Part shown: positions 12,332-25,072 of the stretch, piece after piece
Position numbering within the stretch: the stretch's first letter is position 1
How the letters are laid out: each line of letters starts with the position of its first letter
NCBI GenBank assembly: GCA_946811695.1
Contig: OX328123.1
Span: 30,420,322-30,484,321, forward strand
DNA: 64,000 nucleotides
From: Gonocerus acuteangulatus
Lineage: Eukaryota; Arthropoda; Insecta; Hemiptera; Coreidae
Direction of reading: 5' to 3'
Notes under the pieces: model-generated
Seen by the model: the letters and a program-made list of their open reading frames with translations, nothing else
Told to the model about the DNA's origin: nothing
Databases searched by the model: none
Position numbers and translations under genes: made by a program

Positions 12332-13269
12332 CCCTTCTAACGGAACACCCGTCTCCCAGACGGGTATAGTTTAAAGAAGTAACCATATTTATGGTTGTAT
12401 GGTGTTAAGGTTGGCGTGGCTTTAAGTTTGCTCAGTTTACACCTTTCCTTCTACGGACATCGCGGTAGTTTAGCCAACATCCGTCTCTTGAGTCGGTAAG
12501 AGCGCTTTTTCTCAGTGACACTCCGTCTTTAAGACGGATGTTCCTAATAGCGTACGTTCCGAGTAGCCGTTTGCTAGACGGGTGTTCCGATTAATGTACT
12601 CATTGTGACGCACACTTACGCAGAACTTCAAGCAAAGCGTACTAAAATAAAAGATAAGGATTTAGTAGCGTACAAAAACATATTTTTTTTTTTTTTTAAT
12701 AATTATAATTTTTTACTAGTTTACATTTACGTATCTTTTTATTAGTCTACATTTTTGTAAATTTTTACTAGTCTATTACTTTTTGTTCTAGTCTAATTCT
12801 TCGAGTTTTGACTTTTTATATTTTTTCTCATGGTAATTTTTTACGAGTTTACATTTTCGTAACTTTTTATTATTCTACATTTTCAAAAATATTTACTACT
12901 CTATTATTTTTGTATTTTTCATTTTGTAACTTCTTTCTCTTTGTAATTTTTTACTGTAAATTTAACTGAAATTAATGTAATAAAAGTAAAGAAAAGAAAA
13001 AAAAAAGAAAGAGAAAAAGACTGCACAGGCGGAAATAATTTAGGTTTCCTACACAAACATTTCATAATTTTAACGAAATTCAGAAATAAATATTTTTCTT
13101 TTGTAATATTTAGTTTTCCTTTAGCAAACAAAACTACGTACCAATTATTAGATAAATGATAAGTGACTTAAAAATAATTAGTAGGGTGTTGACAATATGG
13201 AAATCAAGGTACCCGTCTCAGAGACGGATGTTCCTACCAATAGAAAAAAAAGATGTTCCGCTGGAAGGG
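12332..13269. mobile_element. piggyBac-like non-autonomous element, second copy
   Basis: Identical in the parts compared to 7713-8650, including TTAA flanks and poly-T length. It arose by the tandem duplication and not by a separate insertion. Confidence 0.85.
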
Positions 13270-13479
13270 TTAATACGGCGGATTATGGTATGTTAGACCA
13301 AGAAGTGTCATTAATAGATAAGCTTTAAGTAGGCTCTCTGATTTCTGGAGTAAGGATCTACAAGTCCATCGGAGTCGTTCTTGGATGTACGAGTGCCATT
13401 GGCAACATTGGATATATTCTGACCAAAAGACAAGCCAGAATCCAGGAGTTACTGGCTGAAACAAACAGAAATATAGAAC

Positions 13480-13872
13480 TTAATAGGACTAAATATCCTA
13501 TTCTTCTCTGCGATTGACCACAGAGTGACCAATGTTCTCTAAGACCACTACTAAGAGTCTAATAAAGTACAAAACTATAAGAGATGTTAGGAATTGGAGA
13601 ATGGTTGAACTTAATAGGACTAAATATCCTATTCCTCTCTGCGATTGACCACAGAGTGACCAATGTTCTCTAAGACCACTACTAAGAGTCTAATAAAGTA
13701 CAAAACTATAAGAGATGTTAGGAATTGGAGAATGGTTGAACTTAATAGGACTAAATATCCTATTCTTCTCTGCGATTGACCACAGAGTGACCAATGTTCT
13801 CTAAGACCACTACTAAGAGTCTAATAAAGTACAAAACTATAAGAGATGTTAGGAATTGGAGAATGGTTGAAC
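13480..13872 (+). repeat. 131-bp tandem repeat, second copy
   Basis: The three-unit array of 8861-9253 carried in the duplicated segment, with the same single-base variant in the middle unit. Confidence 0.95.
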
Positions 13873-15038
13873 AAAAATAGATGGACAATATCTACGCATA
13901 GTCATTCCTTCTAATAGACTCGTCGAGCTAAGTGGATTCTTTGAAAATACCTGTTGATCCGTAAAAGCTGAACCGAAAAATCACAAAAAAACATCTCACA
14001 TGGATGTTGTTTGCCACCTAGCGTCATCCAACTCTCCGCCCCAAGCAGCTTCTTGACTTGGGGTGTTCTTTAAGACCTTAGACGCTCTCGCTTTGGCTAT
14101 TGTACAATGTTCCAAAAGACAAAATTATTTATTAATTAATATGTGATGTAAATCTTTCAAATGTGGCTGTGGTGTGTATTCTTAACATCATTAACAATCA
14201 TTATTATCATTTTCCTGTTAAATATATGTATCAAGACTAGACTGATAATTTTGTTTAGATATTAATGACCGGAGACTGAACACAAAAATGGATATTTTCC
14301 TTGAAACTTCATCCCTGATAAGTTCTTTTCGCAGCATTCCGGCTTCTACCCCATCGGTGTCCTGGTTGTTGGTGCAATTCTTCGCGCAACTCCTAAAGAG
14401 CTTCATCAGACTTGTTGATATTTTTTAAAGCAGGTATACAGGAGATCTTTCCCGACTCAGATGAAGTTCACTTTCGAATAGGGCGAAAATCACACCTACC
14501 GTCAGATCAACGCTGGGGATAGAAGCGGGAATACAGATAGAAGAAAGATATGTAATATTATAATGCTTGAAGAGTCTAGTGGGCGTGTGAGAGCTACACG
14601 CAGGATTCAAGCACTTTATCGGAGCACATTATAAAATTCACTCATTAAATATGCAAACGTAGCTGCAATATGCTCAATCTTTATTGTAGATAATGCAGTC
14701 CAGTGCAATTAGTCTCTAATAGCAATATTAATGCATCACATGCCTACCGTTAAACATTATCGCCCGCAGGGCTTATGTAATTCCTGCAACCTATGCGTGA
14801 GTAGAGCTGCAACCTTGCAATAATTCAACACATATATCTACATAAAATACCTTCAAGTCATGCATATAGATAGAAAAAGCATAAAATTGTGAATCAATTA
14901 TAGTTAATTTGTAATACATTTATATTCCAAAGGAAATAAACTATAAGATTTACTCAACATATCAGAAAGAAAACAAAATATTCTCATTTATAACATGAAT
15001 TTTGAATGAAGCCATTTATCTCTTCAGCGATGGTTGGT

Positions 15039-15481
15039 GTAGACTTCTTCCAATTCTTCATGCTTAGATGTCTCCTACTCAGTGGAACTTGGCCATAACT
15101 TCTGTAAAATCTTCTAAATTAGATTCCGTCTCTTTAGTCGAGGTTGGCCATGACTTCTGTACATTCTACTACTTTGGGTGCAATCTCCTCACTGAAGGTT
15201 GGTCATGTCTTCTGTAAAGTCTTCTAAATTAGATTGCGTCTCTTTAGTCGAGGTTGGCCATGACTTCTGTACATTCTACTACTTTGGGTGCAATCTCCTC
15301 ACTGAAGGTTGGTCATGTCTTCAGTAAAGTCTTCTAAATTAGATGCCGTCTGTTTAGTCGAGGTTGGCCATGGCTTCTGTAAAGTCTTCTAAATTATATT
15401 CCGTCTCTTTAGTTAAGGTTGGCCATGACTTCTGTACATTATACTACTTTAGGTGCAATCTTCTCAGTGAAGGTTGGTATG
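15039..15481 (+). repeat. 110-bp tandem repeat, second copy
   Basis: The array of 10420-10862 carried in the duplicated segment. Confidence 0.85.
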
Positions 15482-15998
15482 TATAGTATATACCAACCTA
15501 GATATAGTAGACTTATAAATTTTGTTTTTTATAATATGTAAATTACGCTGTGTATTACTAAAGGTATCTATAAGCTATAAGCCCTTTAGAAGCTATAAGC
15601 TAGTTTCTCATGCTTCCTTCGAACCAAGACCCCACCTCCATTGAAGCCCGTTCCCAGATGAATCCCTGAGAACCAAGGCAGGTGTCTTGATAAGACATGA
15701 TAAGAGGTTGCGGTCAAGGGGCCATATGTTCCAGCTCTGACTATTGTTGAGCTTGCTTGGATCGAATCGCTCAGGAAATTCGGCCAGAACCACTGCCCAC
15801 TTATCCGTAGCACTAATTCTAAAGCGGAGAGGTTTTTTTCCTTCTGTATTTCGCACCATCTGCACTGTTTTTTTGCCAATGTTTTCCTGTTTATATTCTC
15901 TAAAGCCCCGTACATTCTGCTATAATCTTTTGCATTGGAACCAAAAAATGATCTTAATCGTTGGTGTGGCATATTAGGCACCAGAACACGCTAAAGAT

Positions 15999-16198
15999 GA
16001 AATTTTGATTTAGTCGGTAAAAATTTGTCATAAAAATAAATTAAATTAGATAACATCGTTCAAAAAAAATTAAACTTTTTTTGTTTGGTATAATAGCGTT
16101 TTAGTTGGAAAACTATTCCAAGTATTAGGTTGTTAGTATTCCATACCCCCAAACGCTCCCAGACCCCCCCCCCCAATTATTTTCTATATACGCCCCTG
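15999..16198 (+). mobile_element. hAT family A miniature, 5'-truncated, second copy
   Basis: The fragment of 11380-11579 carried in the duplicated segment, with the same 11-C run and the same CCCCTG end. Confidence 0.8.
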
Positions 16199-16573
16199 GA
16201 GTGGAGTGCAAGTTTTAAAAGTAATTTTAATAATATGTACCATTTTAAATATGGAATATAAACCAAAAAATGGAACATATTATATATTAAAAATGGAACA
16301 TATTCCTCAAATAATAAGGTTTTTCAAATACTTAAGTGACCACTTCTAACTAAATTCTCTAATCCGGCGTTTTCTTTAATCCGACTGTACCCCCCGGCAC
16401 AGTCCCGGGACGGACATAGCGAAATTCTTTACCATAATGGCATTTCCGTCATCTCTGGTCTCATTTAAAAAAGTCCGACATTTCTCGCTTCCATATAACG
16501 CTTATCCATGACTTATGTAGTTACAAAAGTCCTGTTTTTTTTTTTCTGGAAACGTAACTATAACTTGTTTATA

Positions 16574-18400
16574 AATTCATTTTTTTATAAATGCCTTCTG
16601 GAATTAAATCTTTAATAAAAGACAAATTTTGACACCTAATTTTAACGGGCCTAATATGCCAAAAGCGGCCATACGATGATTGTTAATTGTAAGCATAATT
16701 ATATCTAGTTATATAACTTATATAGAGCCAAACGTCTTTACATTAAATTGTTGAACTCTTTAAGCTGCTAATAATCTTTTAAAATCTTGATACAAGTGAA
16801 AAAAAACCTTCAGACAACTGCCTCATTTAACGAAACGTCAGTGCTATTTTCTGAAACTTAGGTCTTCCTATCGAAATTAACAAAAAGCTTTTGTGTGGAA
16901 ATTGACTATGCTTTCAATTGTATAATCCTTCAAAATTGTACAAAAATTTCTCTACGATAGGATTATTATGCTTGGTATTCTGTTTTAAACATTTTGGATT
17001 CTTAAGCTCTTCTTGGTCAACTTTTGAAACTATTGCTACGGTTTTCTAACTCACTATTATACCCGGCATTGAAGCCAGATTCCTCAGCGCGTAAATGATC
17101 CTTGTTTGTTAGCCGAAGAAAATACATGGTTTAAAAAGCGGTAACCCTCGAGTCATATGTCGACAGGCAAGAACGGAACGCTTAATATGTAAAATACATC
17201 GTCGGCTCTTAAATTTCGACCTTTCAATACGAATGACTCAGGCCTAATGGTCGGTGCCTCGTAAAAAAAAATTCTTTGAAGGACAAAAAACTAAAACGTT
17301 TACTTACGTACTGAACAACCCATGAATGATTCATTAGAAAATTGTAAAAATTACTCAAGAAAAATAACTGGTGTGATGTCAAAGTGAAACTTGAAATGTC
17401 AGCTGCCTAATCTGGACTTGGATAAGTAAGAAGTGCAATGTACGGCATCTTGCAGAAAAAATGCTAATTACATATTCCCTTAAAAAATGTTACCCAATCA
17501 AGCAACCCTAATGACAAAAAATTATTTTTCCATTTATACATATATATTTCTCGATTGTAATTATGTATTAAAATTAATTAGAAATAAACAGTTACAGTAT
17601 ACATATTTTTCTCTCCATCATGGACCATTTCAAGATTCTGTTTCGGCAATTTGAATTCTGAAAGAATGTTTCTTCTTCTTTGCATTATTTACGATTAACA
17701 AGTTAACTGCGTTACAGGATATCACCAACCCGTACGTTTCAAAGTGTTGGCCGCGTCTCTGTTCCCCACTTATACATCCATTATTACGTTTAACATATTT
17801 CATTTAATTATCAATATATTTGAATGGGATCAAGATGTTTAGGCTCATACAGATTAAAATATTAAGAATTGATGTTAACATTACGACGAAACGAAATAGT
17901 TGTGAATAAATAAATAAAAACAGTTTATTTAGTTCTTAAAACACTTTTTACCCATAAAAAGTCTTAAAAATATACAGGACGACGCATAGTGGTGCCGAAT
18001 GGCAAAAAGCGGAAAACATTCAATATTTCGAGAACGGATTAATCTAGAAAGCTGGGGCTGGTCTCATTCGACTCAAAACAAAACAATACATCAAGTTCAA
18101 CTGTTTTTATGGAAATTTTGAAGTAGATTGAAGAGCTAATGGAAGAATGAAAGCCTATTGGGGCGTTAAAATTTTTTGAGATTTTCGGAATAGGTTGAAC
18201 ACATCAAAATAAAATGCAGCAAGTATTTTAATTGCATATTAAAATTAATTCAGGGTGATTTTCTTGAAGGAATACGTCGAAGTCTGTACCATACAACAAG
18301 TAGTCACGCAAATAACTAAACAACCTTAGCAACTCGAATGAACTCGAATGAAAGGTATTTTGACGTGGGGCCATGTATTATCTGAGCCAATACGGTAAAC
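16574..18400. other. Unassigned stretch
   Basis: A+T-rich with no open frame of note, no tandem array and no recognised terminal repeat. Nothing further can be supported. Confidence 0.4.
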
Positions 18401-18403
18401 TGT

Positions 18404-18585
18404 AAACTGAGCAGGGAAAAAAGTTGATAATTTTTTTCTCTGTCTTTTGAAATTATATATTAATTATTTACAGTAGTGTGTAATTTGGTGGAACTTCCAT
18501 TATTCTGACTTTGGGCCTAAATTAACGGGAATAACCTTGAAACCGGGGGAAAAAGTATTCTGTTCCTAATTTTTCCTGATATCGT
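18404..18585 (+). repeat. Dispersed repeat shared with 32976-33115
   Basis: The segment from gagcagggaaaaaa through agtgtgtaatttgg, ccattattctgac and taccttgaaac-type text recurs with moderate divergence at 32976-33115, same orientation. A tail resembling cactgtgcg-acgtaag follows both (near 19003 and 33205). Probably an old transposon; class unknown. Confidence 0.6.
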
Positions 18586-18773
18586 TGTAATTAAGCATTC
18601 AAACTCAGATTAGACTTGGAAAAGAAATGACACGTCATCATAAAATTTTAATTTAACTTTTGTCAACAATGCGATTAATTGAAATAATATGATTTTTTAA
18701 TGATTTGAAGATAGATTTTCATTTTTTCCAAGTCTAATCAGGATTTGCATGTTTAATTTCAACGATATCAGTG
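18576..18773. repeat. Inverted repeat, ~50-bp arms
   Basis: Left arm gatatcgttg...attagacttggaaaa (18579-18623) recurs reversed as ttttccaagtctaatca...caacgatatc (to 18769), about 100 bp apart. It could form a hairpin. It overlaps the end of the dispersed repeat and may be part of the same old element. Confidence 0.65.
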
Positions 18774-19170
18774 CTGACATTAAGTTGAAGTTAAGTTAAA
18801 TGAAAAATATTATTTTATGTTCAACTGTAAACGTTCGTGAATTATTTACTCGCAATTAAATAAACAAGGGAATCAAAAAACAAAAATCTGGCAAGACAAA
18901 GTTGTTCTAAATTTTATTAGCTTTCATTAAAAAAAAAAATCATAGATATCGGTTAAGTTTTAGATGCTGTAGCCTTTTTTGAAACACGAAATGTCGCTTG
19001 GCCCCACTGTGCGACGTAAGCCCGTATCGCATTATCTGTACGGTGTTAGTGTTACCCCGTAACGCACTAATGGATAGTTTAGCGCATGGTCTCAACGTAG
19101 TCAACGTGTTAATGTCTTTATTAATCCCGATTAGCGTTGCGTGCTTACTTGGGCAAGGAGTAAGCACGAC

Positions 19171-19560
19171 GATTGGTAAGTTTTATCAGCCCCAAGGTGT
19201 AGTGCAAGGCGATTGATAAGCCTTATCAGCCCCAAGGTGTAGTGCAAGGGGATTTATAAGCCTTATCAGCCCCAAGGTGGAGTGCAAGGGGATTGATAAG
19301 CCTTATCAGCCCCAAGGTGTAGTGCAAGGGGATTTATAAGCCTTATCAGCCCCAAGGTGGAGTGTAAGGGGATTGATAAGCCTTATCAGCCCCAAGGTGG
19401 AGTGCAAGGGGATTGATAAGCCTTATCAGCCCCAAGGTGGAGTGCAAGGCGATTGATAAGCCTTATCAGCCCCAAGTTGTAGAGCAAGGGGATTGATAAG
19501 CCTTATCAGCCCCAAGGTAGAGCGCAAGGCGATTGATAAGCCTTATCAAATCCAAGAGCA
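19171..19560 (+). repeat. 40-bp satellite, ten units
   Basis: Units start every 40 bp from 19171 to 19531 with the consensus gattgataagccttatcagc followed by cccaaggtgtagtgcaaggg. Each contains the small palindrome GATAA-GCC-TTATC. Units differ by one to three bases, so the array is not freshly expanded. No coding sequence. Confidence 0.95.
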
Positions 19561-19943
19561 ACGGGTTGTCGGCAATCAGATGTTTCCGCATTTCATCGGC
19601 CAGCTCTCCCTTTATCACTCAAAGCAATTTCAGCTGATAAATTATTCACCGATACAGAAATTTATTGTATGACATTCTTGTTCCTGGTCTTACAGATCGG
19701 GTAATACGAGAAGTCTGCGGGTTAGTACAAGGTCTCTCTTTATTTCTGATTAGTTTTAGAATTCTCTGACTCATTTCGCATACATTCCATGCCATGTTAT
19801 ATGCCTGTCTATAGATCTCCGATCTCTAATGCAATTCATGCTCTAACTAAGCCCGTCTTTGGACTCTCCACTCCTAGAGTTTCGCATACATTTTTTGTTC
19901 GAGTAACTGGGTGAGTCTAAGATTTCCAAATACCAGATTTGGA

Positions 19944-19946
<3 letters not shown>

Positions 19947-19994
<48 letters not shown>
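19947..19994. repeat. (AT)n microsatellite
   Basis: Pure alternating AT of about 48 bp. Confidence 0.95.
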
Positions 19995-19996
<2 letters not shown>

Positions 19997-20429
19997 TTGT
20001 TTTGTAACGAAAATTGGTCAATAACCAATAATAAACGATTAGATGAGTTCTTTTACCACCAAAAATTTGCTGAGAAATGTGCTTAGTGCAGCTCCTGCGT
20101 GACGGATTTAGTCATTTAATTTTAATTTAGTAATTGCTGCTACAAGTGAAGGTTGTTTTTGAAGACTTAGGATTATTGTAATTATAGCCTGTTCAAATAG
20201 ACGAAAAAGTTCACTGCGGCAAGCGCTAAATTCTGAGCGAATTCTGAGGTCCTCCCGTTTGCCAATTACGTTATTAGATAGATAATAGTTTATTGGCATA
20301 AGTACATGACGTTGCCTTGGAGTTTGGCCATTCCTTATTATTTTGTTAGTGTTTAGTATAAAATAACAAAGTACTAATAGGACAAAAATAACATAATAAT
20401 AATAATAATAAGTCAGAATTATTATTATT

Positions 20430-21155
20430 CAAACCAAACTTGGAAGGTTGATAAAGGCCATAATATGACACATTTCCTTCCAATCAGGGTGTTTCTACGT
20501 GTTCTGGAATTGACGTTATATGCAAAAAAGTTTACATTTTATTTTTATTTTGAGAACCATTTTTTTGTAGTACCTTTTGAGATAATACAATAGTCATTTA
20601 TATGGCTAGAAAAAGGAGTCTTTCTTCTTTCGAAAGATTTCAATGACGTAAACATCGGATTATCTCAAGGGGAGTTATTGAATTCCAAATCGTCACATTA
20701 CTTTTTCGCTTACAAAAATTTAGCCTCTTCCTGAATGGGAAAAATCATTATTTTTTTGTTTTCAATGATAATCACTATATTAGGGTTTCGTGGGGTGCTG
20801 ATTTTAAATCTGATATTATTTTTGGTGTGAAAAAATGTATAATACTAGTTCACCTGAAAACGTAAGCATATTTTTGAATATACTTGATGAAATATAAATT
20901 ATTGTTTAACGATTATATTTTTCTTTTAATCTACTCTATAAAAAAAATGAATTCGTGAAAGAATCATGTCGATACCATTTTGTAAACTCGATATAAAAAA
21001 TAAAGCACTTTCAACTTATTTTATTTTATTTCTCGGCTCCTAAGGCGCATTGGACGGAACGCTCGGACACGTGTCAACTATTTTTCGATGTAGAATCACC
21101 AGAAAAAAATTGGTCCAAATCGGTGACCCCATCGCTGTATACTCCCCTTGTAAGT
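20430..21155 (+). repeat. Dispersed ~0.7 kb repeat, copy 1
   Basis: Starts near ccaaacttggaagg and ends near gtatactccccttgtaagt. A second copy lies at 54797-55496 in the same orientation and is alignable by eye nearly throughout. Shared anchors are gtgtttctacgtgttctgga, tttattttgagaacca, ggcgcattggacggaa-type text and aaatcggtgacccca. No coding frame and no terminal inverted repeats. Class unknown. Confidence 0.8.
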
Positions 21156-21624
21156 ATTGATAAACATTAAACACTAACTCCTTTACCTGGACTCTCGAAG
21201 CCTTCCCTAGTCCTAAACGAGAAGTAATCAGTTTTTTTATGTGTTCACGTATCCCATTGTTCTTTTTTTATAAGGGCAAATTCAACCACTTAGGGGCATT
21301 GTTGCCCTCCTACTTATTGGTGACATTGAGTTTTATCACTTTGTGGTGATTATTTTAATGAAATATATTTGCACTGGGATGATGATAATTATGGTAAGTT
21401 GAAAAATAAAAATATAATAACGTTACATGAGGTGCTTCACATGTTGCCCAGGGAATCTGTTGTTCCTTAAAATTGGAATTTGCAAATAGCAGAATCGTTG
21501 GGTATATTTCTCTTAGAATTTCGCGCATGGGAAATTAAACTGTTCCAACTAACTCAACGGGCTAGAGCAGCTGCATTTTCCCGAAAATTAATACATTATG
21601 TTATTTCATTATAATAAATTATAC
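21156..21624. other. Unassigned stretch
   Basis: No gene, array or recognised element seen. Confidence 0.4.
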
Positions 21625-21636
21625 AATAAAGCATTC

Positions 21637-21691
21637 TTGGCGCTAATGACCTAGATGCAGATGCGCCGTTAAAAAAAAAAAATAAAATAAA
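21637..21691 (+). mobile_element. 5'-truncated SINE with TSD
   Basis: A 3' SINE end, ggcgctaatgacctagatgc, followed by a GC stem and an A-rich tail, sits between direct repeats AATAAAGCATTC (21625-21636, 21692-21703). The same 3' domain occurs on the minus strand at 22223-22306 and 57256-57306 and, diverged, inside the full-length SINE at 35443-35762. The A tail plus a 12-bp TSD shows LINE-machinery retroposition. Confidence 0.85.
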
Positions 21692-22012
21692 AATAAAGCA
21701 TTCATGTCAAGAAAAAGGAAGATAAGAAGTAACACCCGTTGATAACTGTTGTTCGATTGTTATTGTAATTTTCAAAACGTTTACTATTCATTATTATATA
21801 TGAATAACATGTTCTCATGATGATAAGGTTATTGCTATTATCCGAATGCCGTTTCACAAAGAAAGGCATGTTCTATGAAACAAGGAAGCGGGTAACTGTA
21901 CGGGAGGTGATTGTGTGTTGATTGCAGATTCTCAGGACATCATTAGCATGTATGTATGACTCTAGTATATTTCTTGCTATTGAATAGAATGTTAATGTTT
22001 TCATATCTAAGT

Positions 22013-22165
22013 CATGGGCGTATATAAGGGGGGTGGCTGAGGGGGTGGCCCCGAAATTTTGATTTTATGGTAATGTGCCATTAAGCCTTTAAAAATAAAT
22101 TAAATAAGATCACTTAGTTCATAAATAATATTTTATTTCAGCTGTAATAGCGTTTTAGTTGCCTA

Positions 22166-22224
<59 letters not shown>

Positions 22225-22409
22225 GGCGCATCTACATCTAGGTCATTAGCGCCGACATCCAGGGTGTAGCGAGGAATTTCACCAGCGAGCCGTGGGATGA
22301 TAAAACGTTGCCTAAAACTATTCCAAGTTCTAAATTGTTAGTAGTCCATAACCCGGAAATGGTCCCAGCCCCCTCCCATCCCCGAAATTACTTCCTATAT
22401 ACGCCCATG
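22013..22409 (+). mobile_element. hAT family A miniature with nested SINE
   Basis: Ends CATGGGCGTATATA and TATATACGCCCATG, flanked by an exact 8-bp TSD ATCTAAGT (22005-22012, 22410-22417). Without the nested SINE and its extra TSD copy the element would be about 248 bp, in line with the other copies. Confidence 0.92.
22171..22306 (-). mobile_element. SINE inserted into the hAT miniature
   Basis: On the minus strand this reads as SINE 3' sequence ending in the ggcgctaatgacctagatg domain and about 52 A. It is bounded by a 13-bp TSD GTTGCCTAAAACT (22158-22170, 22307-22319). The host miniature continues seamlessly on both sides, so the SINE is younger. The long uninterrupted tail suggests a recent event. 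Confidence 0.92.
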
Positions 22410-22523
22410 ATCTAAGTAGGAAGCTAATGCACCTTTGGAAGAAGTTCTTGTTGTTTTGTTTTTTTGTTTGTTTTTGAATCGTCTGCATTGATCGTGATAT
22501 TTAAAATTTAATGAAATACAAAA

Positions 22524-22626
22524 AACAACAGTCCCTAAACAGGCCACTAGAGCCAAAGGGGCAGATGTTGTAGAGGTATCTGATTCTTGACCATTCGGCA
22601 TATTAGGGAGATAGTTTGGACAGTAG
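22524..22626 (-). mobile_element. SINE fragment (relative of 35443-35543)
   Basis: Contains cagtccctaaacaggccac, gggcagatgttgtag and the tctgattcttgaccat block, matching 35443-35543 with about 15-20% difference by eye. No tRNA-like head is present here. Confidence 0.7.
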
Positions 22627-22629
22627 TCA

Positions 22630-24615
22630 ATTGGATTATTCTACAATAATGCAGCATGTAAAAATTACTCAACTCGTTTATCGCTCTTACCAAACTATAA
22701 GGAATACTCATATACTACATACCGTTATTATGCAAGCGATAAAAAGTATATTAACACCTATTGAAACTAAAAAACGTGCGTCCAATGTAGATTCTAAGTG
22801 TTGTATTCTTATGAGTACATCGAGTATATAGTCCTATATATTAGGCAACCTTTAAAAATTACTTACTGGTTTGTGGGCAAGTTTATCCAAGAATGAATTG
22901 TTATAATCGAGAACATAGCTGAACAGGTATAGTTAATCTTGCCCCGCATAATGAATATTTAATGGATTTATCTCAACCACTGAGCGTAGGTAACACCAGC
23001 ACGTGCAAGCATGCTATTCAGTCCAAGTTGAACCAATTATTATTATTTCTTGAAAATAACTTTTGGACTACATACCTGAATTTGATTACCCTTAGATTCC
23101 CCATGAACCCATTTCGACCATTGAGAGAAGAAGGTCCTAAAAAATACTTTTGTACCATTTCTATCCCGCCAAAAAAGTATATTGAGGGGACCCTGATAGT
23201 CAGCCCTAGAATTTACATTTCTCATCTCCCTTTGGACTTTTCCTGTTACGTTTGAATTTTTTTCATCAATCAATTTTGCCACACTACTAGCAATATTGCT
23301 CAAACGTTAATAATTCTCCGTTCTGTCAATACTTGAAATCAATATCTTTCTAAAGATTTTGTGCAGATGGCGCGGAAAGAAATCCATCTGCACACACGTC
23401 AAATGCTGAGATTAAAAGGAGAGTTTAATGTACGATTTGGACAAGGGATGATGAATGTACTCGCAGTGGATCCTTGGGAGGTAGAGACTAGGTCCAGCTC
23501 AATGAAGACGCTTGACCCTTAGCTCATTGTGTTTTGCGGTGGGTGTGAGCCGCAACGGGTGTTCCCAGCTGATGTCTCTTCGGTACAAAAGGAAGAGGAA
23601 CTAATCTCTGGGAGAGCAAGGGTTCAGCTGGGCCTTGTCCAGGTGACCATCTCCAATAACAAACTGAGCTGTCCGTTTTCATCCCAAGACTGGACTCAAG
23701 CTGTTTGTGTCAACAAATTCAGCTGGCCCCTTTCGGACGATAGATCCTGTCAGTGGACAATCTCTATACAATATCTGTAATACGAAGAGAGGCTTCGCTT
23801 GGCTTCCGGCAGAGAAAACAACTTTATTTCTAAGAATCTTTGAAGTCAGTGAAATACGTTCTTCAGTGCCCAGTAACAGATAAACACGAAGGCGTTTTCC
23901 TTGCGACAAATCAACGTAACGTAAAACGCTATATATGTCATAATAACCTCTTCAAGGGATTGTCATCCACGTGGCCCCCAAAACGAATATTCGGCAATAT
24001 AGTCCCTCTTTTCATAATTTGATTAAGTTCCAGAGAGTTGAATACGACACCTTGACAATAGCAAAATTCGAAAATGGAGCACTGTTGTAGGTTTTATAAT
24101 AAGTCAAGATTCTCAGTCATATGTGGCGAGTAGTGTGTCAAGTACGTTGGTGGTGACAGTTTTAAAAGGCTACGCTGGAAAAATTACTTCCAGAAATTTT
24201 AACTTGAACTGTTATAGTTCACTATTAGAAAATCTATCGTAAAAAGTATTTTTTTAGGATCTAGAATTGTGATTGGTAATATATTTTGAACATGAATTAT
24301 TGCAGGCTCTCGATATAACTTCCATTTTAAAAAATCTATATTATATTAATTTAATTAAATTTATATTATTTCCATGCGTCTTAAAACTGATTTAGACACA
24401 CAAAAAAAAAAAAAAAAAAAAAAAAAACAGAATAACTTAAATCAACAGACAAAAGATTAAGAATCACTATTTTTTTTTTTTTTTTCAAACAAGATTTTCT
24501 CCGTTTTTAAAGAAAAAATCAAAATTATTTAATTATTTTTCGAGGTCATTGGAACCATTCTTAAAAGTAATATCTTCAAAATGAATCCTTCACTCGTCAT
24601 CTTATAACGAAAGGT
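22630..24615. other. Unassigned stretch
   Basis: The part around 23350-23920 is less A+T-rich and has short frames on both strands (for example plus 23529-23780, minus 23043-23303). No motif or start codon supports a gene. Homopolymer A and T tracts lie near 24400-24430 and 24470-24485. Confidence 0.35.
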
Positions 24616-24623
24616 TTCTCAGT

Positions 24624-24825
24624 AATGGGCTTATATAAGGGCGGGCTGAGTGGACTGCACCCCCCCCCCCGCAAATTTTGATGTAATCGAAAAAACGTGT
24701 CATAAAAACCTTAAAAATAAATTAAATAAAATCACTTAGTTTAGAATTTTTTTTAAACGTAATAGCGTTTTATTGTGCTAACTATTCCAATACCTCCCTG
24801 AAATTATTTTCTAAATACGCGCCTG
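24624..24825 (+). mobile_element. hAT family A miniature, decayed
   Basis: Starts AATGGGCTTATATAAGG and ends AAATACGCGCCTG, with the family interior (C run, aaaataaattaaataaaatc). No clear 8-bp TSD remains, so this copy is older than those at 4475 and 22013. Confidence 0.75.
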
Positions 24826-25072
24826 CTCTGTCTGTAAAGATTTTACGAATTGACATGTTATTCTTGCGGATGAACGACATGTTAAACGTAAACTGATAAA
24901 TTTAATTTAAAATTTTCCTAATAAATAAATAATTTTTTTTAATTTAATAAATTAATGTGTAATTAAATAAGCAAATTTGTACATATATGATACATAAGAA
25001 TATAATATAGTCATATGTATACAAGGTTACTGGTAAGTCGACCCATATCCATCGCGAGATGGTTGTTTTGGC

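Larger units (their letters stand above)
11953..16571 (+). repeat. 4,619-bp tandem duplication, copy 2
   Basis: Same content as copy 1 shifted by 4,619 bp: piggyBac-like element 12332-13269 (TTAA at 12328-12331 and 13270-13273), 131-bp triple repeat 13480-13872, 110-bp repeat 15039-15481 and truncated hAT miniature 15999-16198. It ends in unrelated sequence at 16574. No differences from copy 1 were seen by eye. Confidence 0.95.

Noticed and set aside
22962..23303. Opposed frames on both strands (97 and 86 codons)
   Set aside because: Each is the shadow of the other and neither shows a recognisable domain or gene context.
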